Assembly (NCBI GenBank): GCA_023451395.1
Contig: JAEXZL010000033.1
Coordinates: 1-48,404, forward strand
Length of the DNA: 48,404 nt
Reading direction: 5' to 3'
From: Bacillota bacterium
Lineage (GTDB): Bacteria > Bacillota > Clostridia > Clostridiales > Clostridiaceae
The translations under genes and the position numbers were made by a program. Numbering within the stretch: position 1 is the stretch's first letter; every line of letters starts with the position of its first letter. Below the pieces are notes generated by a model, which was not told the origin of the DNA, did no database searches, and was given only the letters and a program-made list of their open reading frames with translations. Of this stretch, positions 8,019 through 16,216 are shown piece after piece.

Positions 8019-8083
8019 ACTGCTCTTCTTTATCAAGGAAATGAAATTGCAACCATTATCTATTTGAACTGGGGGAAAAAATA

Positions 8084-10129
8084 ATGAAAGAAAAGATTCA
8101 AGAAACAATGCAAAAGTTTTCTCGTGCTATTATTCAACCGGTACTGTTTATGGCAGTAACAGGTTTATTCGTTGCCATAGCTGCTATTATAAAAATGGAT
8201 TTTATGCCTGATTTTTTACAAAATGTAGGTAAATTTGTCTTTGGTGTTGTTAACTCAGGAGGTTTAGGCTCCCTATCAATTATTTTTGCGGTAGGCTTGT
8301 CTGCTTCTTTTTCGAAAAAGAAAACAGAGGGGGCCATTGTAGGAGTAACTTCCTTCATGATTTTCTTATATGCTAATAATGCGTGGTTAACCTTGACAAA
8401 TCGTTTAGCTGTTGCAGGTGATTCTGGGTTATTTGGAACAGGCCAAAATTATGTCATGGGTGTTCAAATCAGTGATATGGGAGTATTTTTAGGGATTATC
8501 ATTGGTGTAATGGTAGGAATTATTATGAATAAGTTTAGTGATGTGAAGTTTCATAAATTCCTAGCACCATATGAGGGAACACGTTTTGCTTATGCCATTT
8601 CCATTGTGGCAACCATAGTTTTAGCTATTGTTGTAACTTATATTTGGCCATTTATTAATGGATTAGTAAACGTTTCAGTTGAAACAATGAATTCAATGGG
8701 AGCATTTGGCTTCTTCTTATACGGACTTCTAAATCGTCTTTTACTGCCCTTTGGTATGCATCATTTACTATGGATGCCATTATTCTATACTCCCCTTGGA
8801 GGAACAGCAGTAATTGCTGGAGAAAGTGTTTCAGGGGCATTCAATATTTGGTTAGCTCAATTAGGTAATTTAAATACAATAACTCAAATGGATCCAAGTA
8901 TTGGCTACTTAGTAAACTTTGGTGCAATGGCGTTGCCAATTGGTATTTCATTAGCCTTTGTTAAAACAGCTCGTAAAGAGAATCGTTCAAAAGTTATTGC
9001 TATTGTTGTTCCAACTATTATAGGTGCCATTATGGCTGGTATTACAGAACCATTAGACTTTTTATTCCTATTCATATCACCAGTACTTTGGGTAGCTCAT
9101 GCCATTGTTTATGGATTAGGCTTTGTAATCTCAAATATTGCAGGTATCAATGTAGTTGTGGGGAATATGGCGGAAACATTACAATCATTAGTGGTTCCTT
9201 TACATCTGGGTCATCAATATATGATCATTCCAGTGTGGTTATTAATGGTTGCCATAGAATATTTCGTCTTTACTACATTAATTACTAAATTAAATATTCC
9301 AACCATAGGTCGTGAAGCAATGACCAATGATGTGGTTGGGGAGACAGTCCTAGGTAAAAGGATTTCCGCTGATGATGAAGTTGGATTATCAATTCTAGTT
9401 CGTGGATTAGGTGGAGCCTCCAATATTTTATCCATTGAAAACTGTTTTACACGTTTACGTTTAGAAGTGAAAGATGAGAATCAAGTAGATATTGCTCTTT
9501 TAAAAACCTATCCATCCTCAGGTGTGGTTGATAAAAAGAAAAATGTCCAGATTATTATTGGTATGGAAGTAGAAACCTTACGGGATAATCTTGATGCCTA
9601 TGTATCTCAGTTGAAACAAGAAGGAAAAACTGGACTTGATATTGTAACTGGGAATGTTCTTCAGGATAGAGTATCTCAAAAACACACATATAATATATCA
9701 CTTTATGCACCAACAAATGGCGATGCCATACCAATTGAAGATATTCCAGATGAAGTCTTTTCAAGTAAGGCAATGGGAAATGGATTTGCAATGAAAAATC
9801 ATAATGGTAAAGTTTATTCACCATTAACTGGTACGGTTATGAATATATTTCCATCACTACATGCTATTAGTATTGAAGGGGAGAATGGTGAACAAATTTT
9901 GATACATATGGGAATTGATACAGTCCAGTTACAAGGAAAACCATTTAAACTAGCAGTTGAAGTGGGTCAAGCAGTTAAACAAGGTGAATTAATTGCTGTA
10001 ATGGATAATGAAACTATCAAATCCGCAGGGAAAGATGATATGGTTATCGTTGTAGCAATGGGAAACCCAACAGGGAAATTGATTAAGAGTGATAATGTCA
10101 GTCATATTGATTTAGTGTTTGTAAATTAA
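8084..10129 (+). CDS. PTS sugar transporter, EIICBA fusion of the glucose/glucoside family
   Basis: A 681-aa inner-membrane transporter that imports and phosphorylates a sugar using PEP-derived phosphate. Domain order is EIIC (about 1-400, many membrane segments, with GITEPLDF), EIIB (about 430-510, phospho-cysteine Cys454 in NCFTRLR) and EIIA (about 540-681). EIIA carries the two histidines of the Glc family, His593 in LHAISIEGE and His608 in LIHMGIDTV, 15 residues apart. All phosphorylation sites are intact. It closes the GH4-ChbG cassette with a 65-bp gap and its own RBS, GGGGGAA. Family membership suggests an alpha- or beta-glucoside or amino-sugar disaccharide. Codon use again favours CGT for arginine. 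Confidence 0.92.
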   Translation: MKEKIQETMQKFSRAIIQPVLFMAVTGLFVAIAAIIKMDFMPDFLQNVGKFVFGVVNSGGLGSLSIIFAVGLSASFSKKKTEGAIVGVTSFMIFLYANNAWLTLTNRLAVAGDSGLFGTGQNYVMGVQISDMGVFLGIIIGVMVGIIMNKFSDVKFHKFLAPYEGTRFAYAISIVATIVLAIVVTYIWPFINGLVNVSVETMNSMGAFGFFLYGLLNRLLLPFGMHHLLWMPLFYTPLGGTAVIAGESVSGAFNIWLAQLGNLNTITQMDPSIGYLVNFGAMALPIGISLAFVKTARKENRSKVIAIVVPTIIGAIMAGITEPLDFLFLFISPVLWVAHAIVYGLGFVISNIAGINVVVGNMAETLQSLVVPLHLGHQYMIIPVWLLMVAIEYFVFTTLITKLNIPTIGREAMTNDVVGETVLGKRISADDEVGLSILVRGLGGASNILSIENCFTRLRLEVKDENQVDIALLKTYPSSGVVDKKKNVQIIIGMEVETLRDNLDAYVSQLKQEGKTGLDIVTGNVLQDRVSQKHTYNISLYAPTNGDAIPIEDIPDEVFSSKAMGNGFAMKNHNGKVYSPLTGTVMNIFPSLHAISIEGENGEQILIHMGIDTVQLQGKPFKLAVEVGQAVKQGELIAVMDNETIKSAGKDDMVIVVAMGNPTGKLIKSDNVSHIDLVFVN

Positions 10130-10162
10130 CTATTAAATAATTAAAAAGAGAGAAATATCCAA

Positions 10163-10213
10163 TGGCATAAACTTAAGACATTTACTCTTAGGTTTATGTC
10201 ATTTTTGATTTTT
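10163..10213 (+). terminator. Intrinsic terminator after the PTS gene
   Basis: A 16-bp stem with two wobbles pairs TGGCATAAACTTAAGA (10163-10178) with TCTTAGGTTTATGTCA (10186-10201), followed by TTTTTGATTTTT. Confidence 0.88.
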
Positions 10214-10420
10214 AATAACCATATCAATTTATTTAGGAGTCGTTTGAAATAAAGCTGGTCCTCTTATTTTTTTGCAGAGATATTCATATTAAGCTAGGTA
10301 ATTATTTTAAAGAAAGGAATACAATGAGATTTGAAAATTAGAATCCATAGAGGTAAAAGCATAAAAGTTTAATTCTAAAATAAAAAACTAAATGGAAATA
10401 TTTAAACTAATTTACATATA

Positions 10421-10449
10421 TTGACAATTATAAGTGGAGTATATATTAT
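10421..10449 (+). promoter_or_regulatory. Promoter of the WYL regulator gene
   Basis: TTGACA (10421-10426) and TATTAT (10444-10449) are 17 bp apart. The rest of the 400-bp gap between the PTS terminator and the WYL gene shows no open frame or structured element that I recognise, apart from a small hairpin-prone stretch, CGCTTGGAGCG, near 10465. Confidence 0.7.
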
Positions 10450-10531
10450 ATAAGTAGAGCTTCGCTTGGAGCGTTTATATATTTTAGCCCCATTATTTAT
10501 ATTTAAGATTATTTACAATTGAGAGGAAGAC

Positions 10532-11506
10532 ATGGAGAAAATGATAAATAAGAAGGGTAGACTGATATACTTGCTTAAGTATTTATATGAGAATACCGAT
10601 GAAGAAACCCCTGTATCCACAAAGGATTTAATTAGTTACTTTGAAAAAATGGATATTTCTGTGGGGAGAAAGACTATAAAGGATGACATCGATATACTTA
10701 TTGATGCTGGCTATGATATTATTACAGTTAAAAGTTCTAGAAATTCATTTTTTTGGGGAGATAGGCATTTCCAGGTTCCAGAGCTTAAGCTTTTAATAGA
10801 TGCGGTATCATCATCAAAATTCATTACTGAGAATAAAAGTGAAAAGCTCATTGGAAAGCTTACGGCATTGGCAGGGAAGAGCCAATCAAATAAGCTAATA
10901 TGCAATAATTATATAACTAAGGGGGTTAAGGCTAGTAATGAGCAAATTTACTATATAGTTGATATTCTAACGGATGCAATTAATAGAGGCAAGAAGGTGG
11001 AATTTCAGTATATAGAATATACTCCTGAGAAAAAGAAAGTCTTAAGGAATAATGGAGAAATATATCTTAACAGCCCTTATGCTCTTATATGGAATGAAGA
11101 CAAATACTATTTGCTAGGCTTTTCTGAAAAACATGAGAAGCTAGTACAGTTTCGAGTTGATCGTATCTCCAAGATTAAGATCACACCTATAGACGCTATT
11201 CCACCTCCCTTAGGGTTTAACGGCAATGAGTATGCTCATAAGTCCTTTAAAATGTTTCTTGGAGAGGAAATGTCTATAGAGCTGGAATGTCATAATAGTA
11301 TGATGAAGATAATTGTAGATCGTTTTGGTGAGAAGGTTGAAGTAGAAAAATTATCTGATAGGTCCTTTAAAGCTTCTGTAAGAGTTATCATAAGCCAAAA
11401 CTTTTATGGGTGGATATTTCAATTTTTTGGAAAGATAAAAATACTATCACCTTTATCTGTGAAGCTGGAATATGAAAATATGCTCCGTGCAGCTCTAGAG
11501 AACTAG
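10532..11506 (+). CDS. WYL-domain transcriptional regulator (YafY/DeoR-like)
   Basis: A 324-aa regulator. The N-terminal winged HTH covers about 1-70, with the segment ISVGRKTIKDDIDILIDAGY. The central WYL domain (about 140-225) has NSPYALIWNEDKYYLLGF and FRVDRISKIKI, and a WCX-type C-terminal extension follows. WYL domains are known to bind small ligands or nucleic acids. An AGAGGAAG RBS precedes the ATG. The next plus-strand genes form a surface-protein cluster, but a strong terminator lies between, so a regulatory link is only a guess from proximity. Confidence 0.85.
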   Translation: MEKMINKKGRLIYLLKYLYENTDEETPVSTKDLISYFEKMDISVGRKTIKDDIDILIDAGYDIITVKSSRNSFFWGDRHFQVPELKLLIDAVSSSKFITENKSEKLIGKLTALAGKSQSNKLICNNYITKGVKASNEQIYYIVDILTDAINRGKKVEFQYIEYTPEKKKVLRNNGEIYLNSPYALIWNEDKYYLLGFSEKHEKLVQFRVDRISKIKITPIDAIPPPLGFNGNEYAHKSFKMFLGEEMSIELECHNSMMKIIVDRFGEKVEVEKLSDRSFKASVRVIISQNFYGWIFQFFGKIKILSPLSVKLEYENMLRAALEN

Positions 11507-11535
11507 TTATATTAAATTAAAGAAGTCTATAAGTA

Positions 11536-11571
11536 GGTTGTGGTCAAAAAAATGACCACAACCATTTTTTT
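11536..11571 (+). terminator. Intrinsic terminator after the WYL gene
   Basis: GGTTGTGGTCA (11536-11546) pairs perfectly with TGACCACAACC (11553-11563) around an A-rich loop, followed by a run of seven T. Confidence 0.93.
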
Positions 11572-11844
11572 ACAATAAAGGTAGTTGATGTAAAATGTAA
11601 AAATATATAAAATAGTCATAGAGTATATTACAGTGTTACTTTTACATATCTTTACACTCACAATATCCTTTAATGAAATTAAATAAAAATACGGCAAGTG
11701 AAGGTTTTCTATAGGTTTTGATTTTAAATATTATACATAAATGTAGATTAATAAAATATAAATAATTGTACTAGGACGATTTCTTATCCTACATTTAGTT
11801 GAAAGTTACTTTACCCTTAGAGGAAAAATAGGAGGAGATTTAAT

Positions 11845-12405
11845 ATGAAAGGACATATGGATAGTGTTGATGGAGAACAGAGGAGTTCCCGTAGAAAAGC
11901 AGCTGACCAAAGAAAGAAAAAAGTAGTGATAGCAGCTACTGTTATTTTAGTTATTATGGTTTCTTTTGGATTAGCTCTTTCAGCAAACTGGGACAAGTGG
12001 TTTGGGAAGGAAGCAGTGCTTCCACCAATTGATCCTCAGGCAGTGAAATGGGCAGGGGAATTACCTTATAGCCCTGGGCAGCAGGGAAATGATGAGATTT
12101 ACATTCCTGGCTATAAAAGCATGACTGTTAAAGCTAACAGTAAAAATGTCACAGTAAGCTTCGTAAATCCCTCCAGTAATGATTGTTATTTTGTGTTCCA
12201 CCTTTTATTAGTAAAGGGTGAGCAGAAGGAAGTGCTGTATGAATCTGGTCTTGTGGAACCAGGAAAAGGATTTTATGACATAGAAATAAGTCGTGAATTA
12301 AAGCCAGGGATTTATCAGGCTCAGCTTCAATATGATGCCTATGATATGACTACAAAGTCCTCTCTAAATGGAGCAGTGCTAGATTTTGAGCTTTATGCAA
12401 AGTAA
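11845..12405 (+). CDS. Membrane-anchored extracytoplasmic protein of unknown function
   Basis: A 186-aa protein with a charged, arginine/lysine-rich cytoplasmic N-terminus (1-26), one membrane segment (about 27-47) and an exposed domain of about 140 aa. The domain looks all-beta: KSMTVKANSKNVTVSFVNP is followed by LKPGIYQAQLQYDAYDMTT. The GxY-then-strand ending recurs in the next two genes. AGGAGG precedes the ATG. It is first in a run of three same-strand exported proteins, with an 81-bp gap before the next. I do not recognise the family. Its role may be surface structure or assembly, by context only. Confidence 0.75.
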   Translation: MKGHMDSVDGEQRSSRRKAADQRKKKVVIAATVILVIMVSFGLALSANWDKWFGKEAVLPPIDPQAVKWAGELPYSPGQQGNDEIYIPGYKSMTVKANSKNVTVSFVNPSSNDCYFVFHLLLVKGEQKEVLYESGLVEPGKGFYDIEISRELKPGIYQAQLQYDAYDMTTKSSLNGAVLDFELYAK

Positions 12406-12486
12406 ACTTGTCAATACCTGCTTTCTGCCTGCAAGAAAGCGGTTTGAATATAAATATAAATATAGATATAACTTGGAGGAAGAGGA

Positions 12487-13752
12487 ATGAAACGTTTTGC
12501 AAGTATGTTTTTAACAGTTATTATGTTTGTAGCTTTTATGGCTATTCCAGCGAAAGCTACAGGGGAAGCTCAACCTAAGATTGATGGTTATATGGTTCAT
12601 AAAGGTGGGAGTAATGACTTAGCTCCTCAAATAAATATTAGCATGTCGAATATTAGTTATAAAGATTCCATGAAATTAGTATTAAAATCAGGAACAATAA
12701 CTTTAGCAGAAGTTGTTGCAACGGAAGCAGTAAAAGCTATTGGCCAGCCTGCTGAACTAAGTTGCCCAATATTCACCAATGGTGGAAGTGATCCACAATA
12801 TTGGACACAGACCACTTATCCTTTATACAATAAAAATGTTCCAACTGAAGTTGAACTGATTCTTGATGGTAAAGTAATGAATACTTATAAATTTACAAAC
12901 TTAAGTAAAGAAACATGGACTAATCTTCCAAAGACATCAGCAGCTGGATTCAACGAAAAGTCTACAGCATGGATGTTTCTATTTACAGATTATGTAGCTG
13001 TTGAACTTGAACACATTACCGTTTATCCAGGATCAAGTCTAGATGTTACCTTGTTTTCCGGTGGAGTGAAGCTTTCTACTGCAACACTTGTTTCTGATCA
13101 AAATGTAGAGGATGGATCACTGACTTGCCCAATTAAATTCGACCCTACAACCAATAGGTGGGCATGGAGGAATACTCCATTTTCAACTCTAGCTACTAAT
13201 AAAATGCCTGATAGAGTTGATGTTACTATTAATGGAGAAACAAGAAGTTATGATAAATATGTTGAAGGTAGGTTCTCTAGAGAAGCTTGGTTAAATAATA
13301 AAAATGTTAAAAATCCAATTGAGAGTACAGAGCAGGATACTAAAGTAGTAGCTAATGTAGAGCCTACCTTCGTGGTTTCAATACCTAAGGTTGTTGACTT
13401 TGGAACCTTAAATAAGAAAATGCCAGAGCAAAGCGTACCTTTTACAGTTTCAGTTGAAAATGCACTTATTGAAACTGATGCAAATATAGTTGTTACATTA
13501 GATAAGAATAATGCTATGGAAATGAAAACTCAGAAGACAATAGGCAGCGCTGTGCTTTCCTATGAGTTAAGAAATCAAGCTGGAAAAGTTGAAAAAGGTA
13601 ATCCTTTCTGCAGCTTTAACTATGAGTCAGTAAAGGATAATCAATCTTCTACAGCTACTGGAACTGTAAACTGTAGCCCCGAGACTTTAAAGGCTGCTGG
13701 TAGCTATTCAGGAACAATGAAGTTCAATATAAGCTATCAATACAACAAATAA
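12487..13752 (+). CDS. Secreted beta-rich protein with a duplicated domain
   Basis: A 421-aa protein with a signal peptide (KRF n-region, hydrophobic core, likely cleavage after AKA near residue 24). Two modules of about 110 aa look like copies of each other. Each has a central CPI, then aromatic/threonine residues, P..V.(L/V).(L/I).G, and an ending (K/R)E.W.N. The C-terminal domain (from about 290) contains VSIPKVVDFGTL and ends with AGSYSGTMKFNISYQY, like surface adhesin or pilin-type beta-sandwich domains. There is no sorting signal or transmembrane tail, so it is either released or assembled with its neighbours. No named family recognised. Confidence 0.78.
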   Translation: MKRFASMFLTVIMFVAFMAIPAKATGEAQPKIDGYMVHKGGSNDLAPQINISMSNISYKDSMKLVLKSGTITLAEVVATEAVKAIGQPAELSCPIFTNGGSDPQYWTQTTYPLYNKNVPTEVELILDGKVMNTYKFTNLSKETWTNLPKTSAAGFNEKSTAWMFLFTDYVAVELEHITVYPGSSLDVTLFSGGVKLSTATLVSDQNVEDGSLTCPIKFDPTTNRWAWRNTPFSTLATNKMPDRVDVTINGETRSYDKYVEGRFSREAWLNNKNVKNPIESTEQDTKVVANVEPTFVVSIPKVVDFGTLNKKMPEQSVPFTVSVENALIETDANIVVTLDKNNAMEMKTQKTIGSAVLSYELRNQAGKVEKGNPFCSFNYESVKDNQSSTATGTVNCSPETLKAAGSYSGTMKFNISYQYNK

Positions 13753-13779
13753 GAATAATCTCAAGTAAAGGAGATTATT

Positions 13780-14412
13780 ATGAGAAAGGGTATGGCTGTA
13801 ATACTTCCTGTTCTAATCTTTGTCATGCTTTTTTCTCAGATTGCTTTAGCTGAGGAAGGGATAGGAGAAACTAGAGTTAATGCTATAGTAGATCGTCATC
13901 TCATATTTTTAAATCCAGCAGATCATATGATTGAAACAGGCAAAGAGGAGACAAACATTGGAGTAATAGGCTTAAAAGAGATGCTGCTATTCAGTAATGA
14001 ATACTTAAGAATAGTGGTGATAACTGATAGTGAAATGAAACAAATCGATGGTAAAGGAAGATTGTCCTGGGAAGCAATCTGCGGTGATTTACCGCAGTAC
14101 ATCAATGAAGATGGGAAATGGGATGTTACAGTAAACATTAATAAGAAGGATTGGGATAGAGCTCTTCCTGGTAAGTATAAAGGTGTAGTTTACTTTGAAG
14201 TATATTCTTCTATTTCACAGGAGTTGCTTTTAACGAAGAGTACTACATTAGAAACCATTGTGAAGGATTCTGCTGTAAAATCACCAATAAAACCTCCACC
14301 AACTGGGGACACAAAGAATGTGTTATGGTATGCAATTTTACTTGGATTATCAACATTTTACCTCATTGCTTTTGCATCACAAAAATGGAAGAAAAGGTTA
14401 AGAAATAAATAA
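13780..14412 (+). CDS. Sortase-anchored-like surface protein (PPPTGD sorting signal)
   Basis: A 210-aa exported protein. The signal peptide ends near ALA-EE (about residue 24). The body resembles the C-terminal domain of the preceding protein, including ALPGKYKGVVYFEVY. The C-terminus has PPPTGD, then a hydrophobic segment of about 20 aa and the basic tail KWKKRLRNK. This is the layout of an LPXTG-type cell-wall sorting signal, with P in place of L. A sortase gene is not in the window. It lies 27 bp after the previous gene with its own AAAGGAG and is probably in the same operon. If sortase does not act on it, it would be a plain C-terminally anchored membrane protein. Confidence 0.78.
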   Translation: MRKGMAVILPVLIFVMLFSQIALAEEGIGETRVNAIVDRHLIFLNPADHMIETGKEETNIGVIGLKEMLLFSNEYLRIVVITDSEMKQIDGKGRLSWEAICGDLPQYINEDGKWDVTVNINKKDWDRALPGKYKGVVYFEVYSSISQELLLTKSTTLETIVKDSAVKSPIKPPPTGDTKNVLWYAILLGLSTFYLIAFASQKWKKRLRNK

Positions 14413-14425
14413 TGATTTTATTCAA

Positions 14426-14454
14426 AAGGGAGACTATGCAGGCTAGTCTCCCTT
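14426..14454. terminator. Shared hairpin terminator between convergent genes
   Basis: AAGGGAGACTA (14426-14436) and TAGTCTCCCTT (14444-14454) form a perfect 11-bp stem. The T-run is better on the minus strand, so it may serve mainly the Lrp gene. Confidence 0.75.
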
Positions 14455-14484
14455 AAATTCTTATATAAAAGCATAAATTTTTTC

Positions 14485-14871
14485 CTAAGAAAGTATTGGC
14501 ATTGCAATAGAAAAAGCATAATTAGTTGTTTCTCTAGAAATGGTATCTAAATCAGTATTAGAAGCGTATTGGACTTTAGCAATATAATTGTATTCGCCAC
14601 TTATTCTATAAAATTCTAAAACTAAGTCACTTTCACTAAGGTATCTTGTTAATTGCTCACAACTTGTGGTTTTAAATAAAATAAAACTTTTATGTGGAAA
14701 TTGATTATTATTAATTGAAATGGTATATTTTTCGATTACCTTATCTTCTAAAGCCTCTATTCTATTTTTAACTGCAGGAGAAGTCATATGAACAATTCTC
14801 CCGATTTCGCTATAACTTATTCGTGCATTTTCTTTTAATAACTGGATAATTTTTAAATCTATATTATCCAT
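14485..14871 (-). CDS. Lrp/AsnC-family transcriptional regulator
   Basis: A 128-aa regulator with an N-terminal HTH (IIQLLKENARISYSEIGRIV at about 7-26, then HMTSPAVKNRIEALE) and a short RAM/effector domain ending at the window-facing side. The usual family length is about 140-160 aa, so the C-terminal domain is slightly short. AAAAGGAGGAACAAAT precedes the ATG. It is divergent from the flavin oxidoreductase gene, with a strong inverted repeat between them, and is the likely regulator of itself and that gene. The effector, perhaps an amino acid, is unknown. Confidence 0.9.
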   Translation of the reverse strand: MDNIDLKIIQLLKENARISYSEIGRIVHMTSPAVKNRIEALEDKVIEKYTISINNNQFPHKSFILFKTTSCEQLTRYLSESDLVLEFYRISGEYNYIAKVQYASNTDLDTISRETTNYAFSIAMPILS

Positions 14872-14904
14872 ATTTGTTCCTCCTTTTAAAATTATTTAAA
14901 ATTT

Positions 14905-14929
14905 AAAGTGTTTCTGAGCGAAACACTTT
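14905..14929. promoter_or_regulatory. Inverted-repeat operator between the Lrp and flavin-oxidoreductase genes
   Basis: AAAGTGTTTC (14905-14914) is followed by TGAGC and the exact complement GAAACACTTT (14920-14929). It lies in the 128-bp divergent intergenic region, with no T-run after it, so an operator is likelier than a terminator. Confidence 0.65.
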
Positions 14930-14999
14930 TAAAATCCTATGGTTAAAGTTTATTACATACTTTAATATTAGCATAGAAATATTAAAGGAGCGTGTTAAC

Positions 15000-16043
15000 A
15001 TGAACAAAATTTATCAGCCCTTCTCAGAATATGGGCTGAACTTAAAAAATAAAATTATTATGGCCCCTATGACAAGAGGATTTGCAAATAATTTAACTGG
15101 TGAGGTCAATCAGCTAATTGCCGATTATTATGCCAGAAGAGCTAGATATGATGTTGGTTTAATCATCAGTGAAGGAATTGCTATAAATAATACTGGAAAA
15201 GGAACTTTTGGAATACCTGGAATTTATACAGAGAGACAAGTTGAAAGTTGGAAAAAAGTAACGGAAAAGGTACATAAAGAAAATGGGAAAATATTTGCAC
15301 AATTATGGCACGTTGGTAGATTGAGTCATAGTTTTTTAACTAATGGTCAAAAACCTGTAGCTCCTTCAGCGGTGCAAGCAGATGGATTAGTTCACAAATT
15401 AAGAAAACCATATGAAAAACCAGTTGAATTGACTGAAAGTCAAATAAATATACTTATTGAGGATTATAAAAAAGCAGCTATAAACGCTATGGAAGCTGGT
15501 TTTGATGGTGTTGAAATTCATGCTGCCCATGGTTATTTGATAGATCAATTTATAAATGAAAAAACTAACCTACGAGAAGATAGTTTTGGAGGAAGTGAAG
15601 AAGCGCGTCTTATTTTTTTAGAAAAAGTCGTAGAAAGTGTATCTAAGGTTATACCTACTGGAAAACTCAGTGTTAGAATCTCAGAGAAAAAAGATGATGA
15701 CCCCAGTTATTATTGGAAAAAACCTGAATTAACTTTATCAAAAATAGTAAATATATTAAATAGGAATGAAGTGAAGATCCTGCATATATCTGTGGATGAG
15801 TTTAATAAACCTTTAAAAAAAGATAATAGAACATTGCATGAGTTAGCAAGATCCCTCTGGGATTATACTTTAATTGGTGTGGGTAATATTTTTCCTAAAC
15901 AAGCAATACAAACTATTGAGAATGACGAAATTGATTTGGTTGCTTTAGGAAGACCCTTTATTGCTAATCCTGATTTAGTTTTGAAAATGCAAAGTCACCA
16001 GTGTATTAAATTGTACGAATACGACATAAATGAACTTTATTAA
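15000..16043 (+). CDS. NADH:flavin oxidoreductase / old yellow enzyme family protein
   Basis: A 347-aa FMN-dependent TIM-barrel oxidoreductase. Family blocks are IMAPMTRG at the N-terminus, FAQLWHVGRLSH near residue 105, FDGVEIHAAHGYLIDQF (about 170-186, with the H..H substrate-anion site), then FGGS and LVALGRPFIANPDLV near the C-terminus. It lacks the Fe-S and NAD domains of the longer 2,4-dienoyl-CoA reductase type, so it fits the short ene-reductase group that reduces activated C=C bonds. GGAG lies 9-10 nt before the ATG. It stands alone on its transcript, divergent from an Lrp regulator. The physiological substrate is unknown. Confidence 0.9.
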   Translation: MNKIYQPFSEYGLNLKNKIIMAPMTRGFANNLTGEVNQLIADYYARRARYDVGLIISEGIAINNTGKGTFGIPGIYTERQVESWKKVTEKVHKENGKIFAQLWHVGRLSHSFLTNGQKPVAPSAVQADGLVHKLRKPYEKPVELTESQINILIEDYKKAAINAMEAGFDGVEIHAAHGYLIDQFINEKTNLREDSFGGSEEARLIFLEKVVESVSKVIPTGKLSVRISEKKDDDPSYYWKKPELTLSKIVNILNRNEVKILHISVDEFNKPLKKDNRTLHELARSLWDYTLIGVGNIFPKQAIQTIENDEIDLVALGRPFIANPDLVLKMQSHQCIKLYEYDINELY

Positions 16044-16163
16044 GTTCTTTATTCTGTATGGATAAAACTATTTCACTAATCCAATCATTTAGTTAGGGAG
16101 TAAAGATTCTTTTAAGTTAGGAGTTAATTGCTTATTAGCCTGCAGAAAATAATCATATACTCC

Positions 16164-16203
16164 TTGATTTATTGCATTATTTGCATTATAATAGATAATG
16201 CAA
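16164..16203 (+). promoter_or_regulatory. Promoter with overlapping inverted-repeat operator (GntR/YtrA gene)
   Basis: TTGATT (16164-16169) and TATAAT (16187-16192) are 17 bp apart. TTGCATTAT (16181-16189), AATAG, and ATAATGCAA (16195-16203) form a perfect 9-bp inverted repeat that covers the -10. An additional direct copy of TTGCATTAT lies at 16172-16180. The arrangement suits autorepression by the gene that follows. Confidence 0.75.
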
Positions 16204-16216
16204 AGGAGGTTTTCAT

